Shown one piece after another: positions 1 through 6,039 of a stretch of DNA of 7,126 nucleotides (the first letter of the stretch is position 1; every line of letters begins with the position of its first letter). Origin of the DNA: Candidatus Adiutrix sp. (lineage in GTDB: Bacteria > Desulfobacterota > Desulfarculia > Adiutricales > Adiutricaceae). The stretch lies in contig JAITBV010000108.1 in NCBI GenBank assembly GCA_031283395.1, positions 1 to 7,126 of the forward strand. The letters run 5' to 3'. The notes under the pieces were generated by a model. That model ran no database searches. It saw only the letters and a list, made by a program, of their open reading frames with translations, and was not told the origin of the DNA. The position numbers and the translations under genes were made by a program.

Positions 1-359
1 TCGCAGAACTTGGTGGCCATGCCCAGGAAACCGGTCACCCACATCCAGAACACGGCCCCGGGCCCGCCCATGTAAATGGCCGTGGCCACGCCCACGATGT
101 TGCCCGTGCCCACGGTGGCGGCCAGGGAGGCCATCAGGGCCCGCCAGGGGGTCAGTTCCCCTTCGTGGCCTTCTTTGGGCTTGCGGCCGCTCCACATGGT
201 CTTCAGGGCCGGGCCGACCTTGAACAGGGGCATGAATTTCACGCCGACCATCAGGAAGATGCCGGTGCCGATGAGCAAGGGAAAGAGCACGTAAGGCCCC
301 CAGACATACCCGCTGAGGGTATCCGCCCACTTGTCGAATTGGGTCAAAAATCCTTCCAT
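1..359 (-). CDS. Sodium:alanine/glycine symporter, AGCS family (5' part, runs off left edge)
   Basis: Inner-membrane carrier that imports alanine or glycine together with Na+ (or H+). Only the first 119 codons are in the window. The reading frame begins at an ATG (357-359) preceded by an AAGGAG ribosome site about 8 nt upstream, which fixes the start. Visible family marks are a first membrane segment around residues 19-40 (WGPYVLFPLLIGTGIFLMVG), a charged loop at 56-68, the TPWRALMASLAATVGTGNI block at 70-88, and GGPGAVFWMWVTGFLGMATK at 98-117. The last is the signature region of the sodium:alanine symporter family. Full-length members have about 450-500 residues, so roughly three quarters lies outside. 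It is divergent to a sodium:proton antiporter, which suggests linked sodium handling. Family assignment is very secure; the exact amino acid substrate cannot be read from this fragment. Confidence 0.95.
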   Translation of the reverse strand, partial: MEGFLTQFDKWADTLSGYVWGPYVLFPLLIGTGIFLMVGVKFMPLFKVGPALKTMWSGRKPKEGHEGELTPWRALMASLAATVGTGNIVGVATAIYMGGPGAVFWMWVTGFLGMATKFC

Positions 360-492
360 CTTTCAGGTCTCCTTGGCTTGGTTTAACTCTGGGCCGGGTT
401 GGATTTGGCTGTCTTCCCGGCCTGGCGTTGACTTGGTGTGTTGACTGGCGCTGGCCCGTGCGGCCGCGGGGGATCTTCCGTTGGTGCTAGCC

Positions 493-504
493 TTATTTAA
501 ATAA
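493..504. promoter_or_regulatory. 12-bp perfect palindrome, possible operator
   Basis: TTATTTAAATAA is its own reverse complement. It lies just downstream of the predicted symporter transcription start (about 530 on the minus strand), where a repressor would block transcription. A second, imperfect inverted repeat (AATAGCT and AGCTTTATT around an A-run) sits at 515-535. AT-rich palindromes arise easily by chance in AT-rich promoter DNA, so the operator role is only a suggestion. Confidence 0.3.
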
Positions 505-536
505 TTAAGCCCGAAATAGCTAAAAAAAGCTTTATT

Positions 537-565
537 AATTTAGCAGAGTCCGCTTAAAAAAGCAA
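537..565 (-). promoter_or_regulatory. Sigma70-type promoter for the symporter gene
   Basis: On the minus strand TTGCTT (560-565) is followed after 17 bp by TAAATT (537-542). A TGC immediately before the -10 box makes it an extended -10. Predicted start of transcription is near 530, giving a leader of about 170 nt before the ATG at 359. Spacing is optimal and both boxes match consensus at four or more of six positions. Confidence 0.6.
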
Positions 566-574
566 CCCCATATA

Positions 575-603
575 TTGCCTTGTCGGGCCGGGATTGCTAT
601 AGT
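575..603 (+). promoter_or_regulatory. Sigma70-type promoter for the antiporter gene
   Basis: TTGCCT (575-580) and TATAGT (598-603) are separated by exactly 17 bp, and TGC precedes the -10 box (extended -10). Predicted transcription start is near 610, so the leader is about 80 nt. Its -35 box lies 9 bp from the -35 box of the opposite promoter, so polymerases at the two sites should interfere with each other or share an activator. Confidence 0.65.
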
Positions 604-691
604 GGAAAACTATATATGGACTTTCGGGGGCCTTCCGGCCGGGCCGCCGGGCTTTTGAAAAATAACAATTACCACGTTAGGGGAACTGACT

Positions 692-2125
692 ATGAAAATT
701 TCGCGAGCGCTTGTCCCCGGGCTCCTGTCGCTTTTACTGGCCGCCGCCGGTCCGGCCCCGGCTTGGGCGGCCGAAGCCCACCATCTGGCCGGAGGGGAAC
801 TCTCAGGCTGGTGGGCGCTGCCCTTCGCGGGGATGCTTTTGTCCATCGCCTTGGGGCCTCTTCTCATCCATCATGTCTGGGAACCTCATTTCGGCAAGGC
901 CTCTTTCGGCTGGGCCGCCATGTTCCTCATTCCCTGCGCCCTGGCCTTCGGCCCGAGCGTGGCCGTCTATGTGGCCGCGGAGACCATGCTCCTGGAATAT
1001 ATGCCCTTCGTCATTCTGCTTCTGTCCCTGTTCACCATCGCCGGGGGCATCCGCCTGGCCGGCTCCCTGGTCGGCACCCCCAGGGTCAATTCCCTCATAC
1101 TCCTCATCGGTACGCTCCTGGCCAGCTTCATGGGCACCACCGGGGCGGCCATGCTCCTCATCCGGCCCCTCCTCCGGGCCAACGCCCATCGGCGCTATCG
1201 CGTCCATTCCGTCGTCTTCTTCATCTTTTTGGTGGCCAATATTGGCGGCTCCCTGACCCCCCTGGGCGACCCGCCGCTTTTCCTGGGTTTTCTCAAAGGG
1301 GTGCCCTTTTTCTGGCCGACCGTCAATCTTTTCGTCAAGGCGTTATGCCTGTGGGTCGCCCTTTTGCTGATCTACTATGTCCTGGATACCGTTCTCTACA
1401 ATAAAGAGGGCCGGCCCCGACCGGCGGCGGAGGGCCCGGTGGAACGGCTGCGGCTGGAAGGGAGCGTCAATTTCCTTCTCCTGGGCGGAGTGGTGGGGAT
1501 GGTGCTCTTAAGCGGCGTCTGGGTCAGCGAGGTGCGGTTTCATGTCTGGGCCGACATTTACGTGGAACTGCCCAACCTCGTCCGGGATGTCGCCCTTCTG
1601 GGGCTGGCCGGCCTGTCCCTGGTCCTGACCCGCAAGGATATTCGGCAAGGCAACGGTTTCACCTGGGACCCCATAGCCGAGGTGGCCATTCTCTTCGCCG
1701 GCATCTTCATCACCATGGCCCCGGCCATAGCCATTCTGCGGGCCGGGTCCGAAGGCGCCCTGTCCGGCCTGGTGGCCCTGGCTTCGACGGCCGATGGTCA
1801 GCCGGTGAACCATATGTATTTCTGGCTCACCGGTGTGCTCTCCAGCTTTCTGGACAACGCGCCCACCTACCTGGTCTTCTTCAACCTGGCCGGCGGCGAG
1901 GCCGCCCATCTGGTAACCGAGTTGTCCGCCACCCTGGCCGCCATCAGCGCCGGGGCGGTGTTCATGGGCGCCAACACCTATATCGGCAACGCGCCCAATT
2001 TCATGGTCCGCTCCATCGCTGTGGAGAACGGCGTGAAAATGCCCAGCTTTTTCGGTTACATGGTCTGGTCGGTGGGCGTTTTGGTCCCCCTCTTCGTCCT
2101 GGTCACAGTTGTCTTTTTTCTGTAA
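692..2125 (+). CDS. Sodium:proton antiporter, CitMHS_2 / NhaD-like (ion transporter superfamily)
   Basis: Predicted inner-membrane antiporter of 477 residues that would expel Na+ in exchange for protons. Residues 1-27 look like a cleavable signal or first helix (positive MKISR, hydrophobic run, AWA-AEA). About a dozen hydrophobic segments follow. Motifs typical of the family are GTTGAAMLLIRPLL (148-161) and NIGGSLTPLGDPP (183-195) in the first half, and DNAPTY (388-393) plus GANTYIGNAPN (426-436) in the second. These polar Asn/Asp/Thr-Pro motifs in broken helices are where ions bind in this superfamily. The ATG at 692 has an AGGGGAA ribosome site 6 nt upstream. The gene is alone on its transcript and divergent from a Na+-coupled amino acid carrier, which fits sodium export. 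Older annotations call such proteins putative citrate transporters; the sodium role is inferred from family and context. Confidence 0.85.
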   Translation: MKISRALVPGLLSLLLAAAGPAPAWAAEAHHLAGGELSGWWALPFAGMLLSIALGPLLIHHVWEPHFGKASFGWAAMFLIPCALAFGPSVAVYVAAETMLLEYMPFVILLLSLFTIAGGIRLAGSLVGTPRVNSLILLIGTLLASFMGTTGAAMLLIRPLLRANAHRRYRVHSVVFFIFLVANIGGSLTPLGDPPLFLGFLKGVPFFWPTVNLFVKALCLWVALLLIYYVLDTVLYNKEGRPRPAAEGPVERLRLEGSVNFLLLGGVVGMVLLSGVWVSEVRFHVWADIYVELPNLVRDVALLGLAGLSLVLTRKDIRQGNGFTWDPIAEVAILFAGIFITMAPAIAILRAGSEGALSGLVALASTADGQPVNHMYFWLTGVLSSFLDNAPTYLVFFNLAGGEAAHLVTELSATLAAISAGAVFMGANTYIGNAPNFMVRSIAVENGVKMPSFFGYMVWSVGVLVPLFVLVTVVFFL

Positions 2126-2142
2126 CCCTGGGGCTTTATGGC

Positions 2143-2171
2143 TTTACATTAGGCACGTCCTAATGTAAAAA
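2143..2171 (+). promoter_or_regulatory. 11-bp perfect inverted repeat overlapping a promoter-like sequence
   Basis: TTTACATTAGG (2143-2153) and CCTAATGTAAA (2159-2169) are exact reverse complements around a 5-nt centre CACGT. A promoter-like arrangement overlaps it: TTTACA (2143-2148), 17 bp, then TAAAAA (2166-2171), which would start transcription near 2178, ahead of the binding-protein gene. There is no T-run on either side, so it does not look like an intrinsic terminator of the antiporter gene. A dimeric regulator binding here would cover both promoter boxes. Confidence 0.5.
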
Positions 2172-2208
2172 TAGGTTTCACTTTCGAGCCATGCCTATTT
2201 TTTACGGC

Positions 2209-2215
2209 GGAGGAA
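2209..2215 (+). promoter_or_regulatory. Ribosome binding site that fixes the binding-protein start
   Basis: GGAGGAA ends 5 nt before the ATG at 2221. An in-frame ATG at 2191 lies upstream but has no such site and would put polar residues before the signal peptide, so 2221 is taken as the start. Confidence 0.75.
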
Positions 2216-2220
2216 CTGCC

Positions 2221-2976
2221 ATGTTTTCCTGGTCCAGGTTTTGGGCGCTGGCCGTCCTGGCCGCCGGTCTGGCCCTGCCGGGCGCGGCGTCGGCCGGGCC
2301 CATCCGGGTGGCCGTCGAGCCGAATTGGCCGCCTATGGAGCTTTTGGATGACGGCGGCCGGGTCGTCGGTTACAGCGTGGATTATTTCCAGGCCGTCTGC
2401 CGGGAAGCCGGGTGCGAGCTGGAACTGGTCAAAACGCCCTGGGACGATATTTTCACCGGCCTCAAGGACAAGCGCTGGGACATGGTGATCTCTTCGGTCA
2501 CCATCACCCCGGAACGCCGCCGGGAAATGAATTTCAGCATTCCCTACTACATAGTCCGCCAGAGCCTGGTGACGCCGACGGCTTCGGCTTATACCAGCCC
2601 GCGCCAGCTCAAGGGCCTGAAGGTGGGCGTCCAGGGCGGCACCACCGCCGAGGACCTCCTGGCCAAGACCAGCGAGGCCGAGATGGTCCCCTTTGAGGAC
2701 ATCGAAGAGGCCTTGGCGGCCCTGGCCAAGGGCGAACTGGCCGCCGTGGTCTGCGAAGACATTGTGGCCCAGGCTTTTATTACGGGGCCTGATTACGCGG
2801 GCCGGCTGAAAATGGCCGCCGTCATTGAAACCCCCGGGGCCGAGGAGCTTTACGGCGCGGCTATGCGCTTGGAGGATCTGGAACTTCTGATCATGATCAA
2901 TGACGGCATCAAGGCGGTTCGGGACAAGGGCCTGGATGAGGCCATCCGCCGCAAATGGTTCGGCGCGGGGAACTGA
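2221..2976 (+). CDS. Periplasmic amino-acid-type solute-binding protein (family 3)
   Basis: Secreted protein of 251 residues (about 226 mature), the normal size for ABC-type family 3 binding proteins (SBP_bac_3 fold). Residues 1-25 are a classic signal peptide ending ASA before GPIRV; no lipobox cysteine is present. The mature part begins with strand IRVAVEPNWPPME (28-40), then GYSVDYFQAVC (50-60), WDDIFTGL (74-81) and SSVTITPERRREMNFSIPYY (91-110). Arg99 aligns with the arginine that holds the ligand carboxylate in HisJ-type proteins. The second lobe has LKGLKVGVQGGTT (130-142) and an acidic pair Glu179-Asp180 where the family usually binds the amino group. These residues favour an amino acid or related ligand. 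No permease or ATPase gene is adjacent. Instead a chemoreceptor gene follows 23 bp downstream, so the protein probably serves sensing. The ligand itself cannot be named. Confidence 0.9.
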   Translation: MFSWSRFWALAVLAAGLALPGAASAGPIRVAVEPNWPPMELLDDGGRVVGYSVDYFQAVCREAGCELELVKTPWDDIFTGLKDKRWDMVISSVTITPERRREMNFSIPYYIVRQSLVTPTASAYTSPRQLKGLKVGVQGGTTAEDLLAKTSEAEMVPFEDIEEALAALAKGELAAVVCEDIVAQAFITGPDYAGRLKMAAVIETPGAEELYGAAMRLEDLELLIMINDGIKAVRDKGLDEAIRRKWFGAGN

Positions 2977-2999
2977 AAGGCGAAAGCGGAGGATTATGA

Positions 3000-4793
3000 A
3001 TGAAGCTGGCCACTAAAATAATTCTGGGCTTCGTGCTGACCAACCTGATCTATGTCACCCTGTCCACGGTCATCTTCTGGACGGCCCTGCCGGCCAGCCG
3101 GGAAGCGGAGCACTTGAGCGGGGAACTCCTGCCCCTTCTGGACCGGGCCAGCGTCATCCAATATTCCATCGCCCGGGAGAGCCAGATGATCCAGGCCTAC
3201 CGGGGCAACGTCGATCCGGAGATTCTGGTCGAATCCCTGGTCTACAACGCTGAAGCGGTCAAAAATCTTCACCAGTTGAAGGCCTCGCTGGCCCGGTATG
3301 CCGGCGGACGGGACTTCACCGCCCCTCTGACGGCTCTGGAAGACAGTTATAGAAAGTTCCGGGCACTGGCTGAAACCCTGCCGGACAGCATCAAGGCCAT
3401 AAACAGCAGCTTGGAAGGGGCTCTCTTCGGCTGCGAGACCCTGCGCGATGCGGTGGAGGATTTCCTGGCCCGGAACACCATCTCCGACGACCCGGAGACG
3501 GTCGGGCGCTGGCATGGCCTTATGGCCGCCGCCAACGATTTGATGAACCTGAGCACTCAGTATCGCTATCGGCAGCGGGAGGAGGGTTTCCAAAACATCC
3601 AGGCCCTTCTGGACCGGGGGGGGGCCTTGGAAAGAGCCCTCCTGGCTGAGCCGGGGCGGACCCCGGCGGCCGCGAGTCTCAACCTGGGCGAGTCCTGGTC
3701 CGCCATCAGCGGCAATCTCCATAGCCTGAAAGAGGCTTTGGACCTGGATCTGAAGGCCGAGGCCGAGCGTTTCAAGTATTCCGGGGCGGTCATCGCGGCT
3801 GCGACTTCCTTAAAGGATTTAGGCAACCAGCGGGCTTGGCGGGCCGCGGCCAACAGCGGCGCCACCCTGAGGCAGTTCATGTGGATCCTGGCCTTGGGCG
3901 CCCTGGCTTCCCTGGTTTTGAGCGCCGTATCGGCCGCGGTTCTGATCCGGGGCATCTCCCGGCCCATCCATAAAATGATTTACCGCCTGACCGAGGGGGC
4001 CCGGGCCGTGGGCCAGGCCTCCGGTTCGCTCACCTCGGCCGCCCGGGACCTTCTGGAAGGGGTCAGAAGCAATGCCGCCGGCTTGTCGGACATGGCTTCG
4101 GCTGTGGATGAGTTCAACTCCATGACCCAGCGCAACGCCAGTGATTCGGGCCAGGCCAGCGAGTTGATGGCCCAGGTCAAGGCCTCTTTTGAAACGGCTG
4201 AAAAGTCCATGGCCCTTTTGACCGAGGCCATGACCCGCATTTCGGCCTCTGGCGTGGAGATAGCAAAAATTATTAAAACTATTGATGAAATAGCTTTTCA
4301 AACCAATCTTCTGGCCTTGAACGCGGCGGTGGAGGCGGCCCGGGCCGGTGAAGCCGGGGCCGGTTTCGCCGTGGTGGCTGACGAGGTCCGCAACCTGGCC
4401 GGCCGTTCGGCCGAGGCGGCCAAGAATACTTCGGAACTTTTGGCCTCCACCATTGAAGGCATCTCCTCCGGGGCGGGGCTGGTCAACCAGACGGCCGAGG
4501 GTTTCTCCTCCATCGAAGGCCAGATCAATACCGTCGCCGAGCTATTCCGGGCCGTGGCCGAGGCTTCCCGGGAGCAGTCCGACAATATCCGCCGGATCAA
4601 GGATTCCATGTCCCATATGGACGAGGTCAGCCGGGCGGACACGGCCAAGGCCGACGAATCAGCCCGGGCGGCCGGGTCTTTGGTCGATCAGGCCGATATC
4701 CTCCAGGAAGCGGTGGTTGATCTGACGGTCATTGTTGACGGCCGGGGGGGCGGCCGGCCTTACCCCCGCCGTCCCGCCCTGACGGAAAGGTAA
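3000..4793 (+). CDS. Methyl-accepting chemotaxis protein with large helical periplasmic sensor domain
   Basis: Transmembrane chemoreceptor of 597 residues that would control CheA/CheW and so the flagellar motor. Membrane segment 1 is about 7-29; the periplasmic sensor is about 30-291 and predominantly helical by composition. Its roughly 260 residues are close to the helical bimodular (HBM) type rather than a single four-helix bundle. Membrane segment 2 is about 293-316. [10 protein letters not shown] (318-327) starts a HAMP-like linker that looks short. The signalling domain carries the near-invariant hairpin tip at 428-467, beginning [20 protein letters not shown] and ending ADEVRNLA. No C-terminal pentapeptide for CheR/CheB tethering is seen; the end is a Gly/Arg/Pro-rich tail encoded after a run of seven G (4744-4750). 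The start at 3000 has GGAGG 7 nt upstream. It is co-transcribed with the binding-protein gene, which makes that protein the likely ligand carrier. It converges on the next gene with a 14-bp gap and no clear terminator. Confidence 0.93.
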   Translation: MKLATKIILGFVLTNLIYVTLSTVIFWTALPASREAEHLSGELLPLLDRASVIQYSIARESQMIQAYRGNVDPEILVESLVYNAEAVKNLHQLKASLARYAGGRDFTAPLTALEDSYRKFRALAETLPDSIKAINSSLEGALFGCETLRDAVEDFLARNTISDDPETVGRWHGLMAAANDLMNLSTQYRYRQREEGFQNIQALLDRGGALERALLAEPGRTPAAASLNLGESWSAISGNLHSLKEALDLDLKAEAERFKYSGAVIAAATSLKDLGNQRAWRAAANSGATLRQFMWILALGALASLVLSAVSAAVLIRGISRPIHKMIYRLTEGARAVGQASGSLTSAARDLLEGVRSNAAGLSDMASAVDEFNSMTQRNASDSGQASELMAQVKASFETAEKSMALLTEAMTRISASGVEIAKIIKTIDEIAFQTNLLALNAAVEAARAGEAGAGFAVVADEVRNLAGRSAEAAKNTSELLASTIEGISSGAGLVNQTAEGFSSIEGQINTVAELFRAVAEASREQSDNIRRIKDSMSHMDEVSRADTAKADESARAAGSLVDQADILQEAVVDLTVIVDGRGGGRPYPRRPALTER

Positions 4794-4807
4794 GCCGGCT
4801 TGCCCGG

Positions 4808-5968
4808 TCATGAGTTTTTGGAAGGCTGGGAGGCAATGGCGTTCGCATTCAGGCGGCGGTAGTATTGGAAGCGTTTGAGGAAAATAGGGCGGCTGTGATG
4901 GCGGCTGAACCAGTTCCTCCAGGCCGGCGGGGTTTCTTCTTCCAGGTTTTTTACGGACAGGGTGGTCCTGGCGGCGTCGGCGGCCTCGTCATCTTTCAAG
5001 ATCAGGGCGGCGGCGGCGGCCAGTTGAGTCGAAAGGTCCCGCCGGACCAGGCGGGTGGAAAAGTCGGCCAGGGCCAGCCCGAGCCAGCCCGCCAGCCAGA
5101 CCAGGATGATAAGGGCCGGGTTGTGGACCAGGGGATAAAGCCACAGGCGGGTCCCCAGAGTGCTGATGAAGACGGCGGCCAGGGGGACGGCCACGGCCAG
5201 GGCGCAGCCGCGCAGAAAAAGAAATTTCAGGGGGGCCTTGACCAGGCCCTCCACCATGGCCGAAACGGCCAGGAGGTTCAGGGCCCGGGGGGTGAAGGCG
5301 CCCAGGGCCTTTTCAGATATGACCAGGGTCTGGGTGGGGCCGAAGCCGCTTAAGCGGGGAGGTTCCAGAAAGGGGCTGAAAGTGGTGGCCACGCGTAGGG
5401 GCCAGGGTTTGAAGCCCATTTGCCCGGCCCATTTGTCGAAACGCAGGCCGAGGTTCGGGTCCACTTCCCCCTCCAGGGGAGGGCGCAGCTTCTCGGGCCT
5501 TAACCAGTGGGGCTTGAGGGCATCGAGGAGCAATAATCCGGCTCCCGAGGCCAGGGCGGTCAGGGTCCAGGCCCAGAGGTCCAGGACTGCCAGGAGTTGA
5601 AACAGCGGCACGGATAAGAGCCAGGCCGCCAAAAACCAGCGGCTCTCCAGGGCGGCCCAGGCCGCCAGGCGCTGGCGGCCCGGGCGGGGGTCCAGGCCGA
5701 AATCGGCGGCCAGGGTCGATTCGGCCGCCAGGAACAGCCAGCGGGGCAGGGCGGCGCAAAAAAGGGCCAGGCCGATGAGGAGGGCGGCGTAGGCCAGGGG
5801 CGGGCCGGAGGCGGCCGGCCGTCCGGCAAACCCGCCGAAGCCGGCGATAAGGACGATCAGGGTCAAAAATTCACCCAGGCGCCGGCAGAGGGCCAGGTTG
5901 AACTTCAAGAGGTTGAATATCTCCAGGCGCTCGGAGGGGTCGGGCAGGCTGGAGAATTTTTTGAACAT
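4808..5968 (-). CDS. Degenerate M48A (Ste24/CAAX-protease-like) membrane protein lacking the zinc site
   Basis: Predicted integral membrane protein of 386 residues with the layout of Ste24-type M48 zinc proteases. Membrane segments lie near 34-52, 58-80, 110-130 and 134-152, and a cytoplasmic core follows at 153-246. A helix pair comes next at about 249-271 and 281-303, then a soluble tail. Family landmarks line up: ADFGL (88-92) for the RFGFN block, LSGFGPTQTLVIS (206-218) for the TGFG.T..IVL strand, and NLLAVSAMVEGLVK (231-244) exactly where LLAVLAHELGHWK stands. His, Glu and His are thus Met238, Val239 and Leu242. Further on RRDLST (309-314) replaces RREFEA, so the third zinc ligand is Ser313, and WFSRHHSRP (353-361) replaces the WF..SHP block with Arg360 for His. 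The start at 5968 (ATG, GAGGG upstream) is preferred. Divergent to the KptA-like gene. It is probably a non-catalytic pseudoprotease that may bind peptides or membrane partners. The homology call rests on reading motifs, not a profile search. Confidence 0.75.
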   Translation of the reverse strand: MFKKFSSLPDPSERLEIFNLLKFNLALCRRLGEFLTLIVLIAGFGGFAGRPAASGPPLAYAALLIGLALFCAALPRWLFLAAESTLAADFGLDPRPGRQRLAAWAALESRWFLAAWLLSVPLFQLLAVLDLWAWTLTALASGAGLLLLDALKPHWLRPEKLRPPLEGEVDPNLGLRFDKWAGQMGFKPWPLRVATTFSPFLEPPRLSGFGPTQTLVISEKALGAFTPRALNLLAVSAMVEGLVKAPLKFLFLRGCALAVAVPLAAVFISTLGTRLWLYPLVHNPALIILVWLAGWLGLALADFSTRLVRRDLSTQLAAAAALILKDDEAADAARTTLSVKNLEEETPPAWRNWFSRHHSRPIFLKRFQYYRRLNANAIASQPSKNS

Positions 5969-5986
5969 ATGGCCCTCGCTTTTAGT

Positions 5987-6006
5987 GAAAAATATTGATA
6001 TTTTTC
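5987..6006. promoter_or_regulatory. 20-bp perfect inverted repeat between the two degenerate-enzyme genes, candidate shared operator
   Basis: GAAAAATAT and ATATTTTTC are exact reverse complements separated by TG. The repeat sits in the 64-bp gap between the divergent start codons (5968 minus, 6033 plus). It covers the predicted start of transcription of the minus gene and the -35 region of the plus gene. A regulator bound here would control both. It is too far from any gene end to be a terminator. Confidence 0.5.
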
Positions 6007-6010
6007 GGGT

Positions 6011-6039
6011 AATATAGCACGGCGGTTCGGCAATGACCA
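6011..6039 (-). promoter_or_regulatory. Sigma70-type promoter for the M48-like gene
   Basis: On the minus strand TGGTCA (6034-6039) is followed after 17 bp by TATATT (6011-6016), with TGC before the -10 box. Transcription would start near 6004, inside the inverted repeat, giving a leader of about 36 nt. On the plus strand a -10-like TAATAT (6010-6015) overlaps the same bases and could serve the KptA-like gene, but I see no good -35 for it. Confidence 0.45.

Larger units (their letters stand above)
360..691. other. Divergent intergenic control region
   Basis: This 332-bp gene-free gap separates the symporter and antiporter genes. It holds two back-to-back promoters (listed separately), an AT-rich core from about 490 to 575 in otherwise GC-rich DNA, a 12-bp palindrome at 493-504, and a direct repeat GTTGACT at 427-433 and 440-446 (13-bp period). 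The symporter transcript would carry a leader of about 170 nt. I looked for glycine riboswitch core motifs in it and saw none. Confidence 0.75.

Noticed and set aside
361..530. Glycine riboswitch upstream of the AGCS symporter
   Set aside because: Class often found before this gene family, but the conserved core sequences were not seen on the minus strand of the leader.
580..1404. Long open frame overlapping the antiporter gene in another frame
   Set aside because: Pro/Arg/Gly/His-rich translation with no family resemblance; an artefact of GC-rich codon bias over a clear antiporter gene.
2150..2168. Sigma54 promoter (GG-N10-GC) ahead of the binding-protein gene
   Set aside because: GG at 2152-2153 is followed at the required distance by TG, not GC, so the essential -12 pair is missing.
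2191..2220. Upstream ATG at 2191 for the binding protein
   Set aside because: No ribosome site, and it adds residues before a well-formed signal peptide; GGAGGAA supports 2221.
4792..4830. Intrinsic terminator between the converging chemoreceptor and M48-like genes
   Set aside because: AAGCCGGCTT (4792-4801) is a loopless palindrome, and the CCGG/CCGG stem of four pairs is too short and too far from the T5 run.
5230..5280. HExxH hidden in another frame, implying a frameshift in the M48-like gene
   Set aside because: The other two minus-strand frames over this stretch give no HExxH, and homology to M48 continues in the same frame on both sides.
4865..5600. Plus-strand open frames opposite the M48-like gene
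   Set aside because: Low-complexity Gly/Gln/Arg products, antisense to a recognisable membrane protein; they look like shadows.
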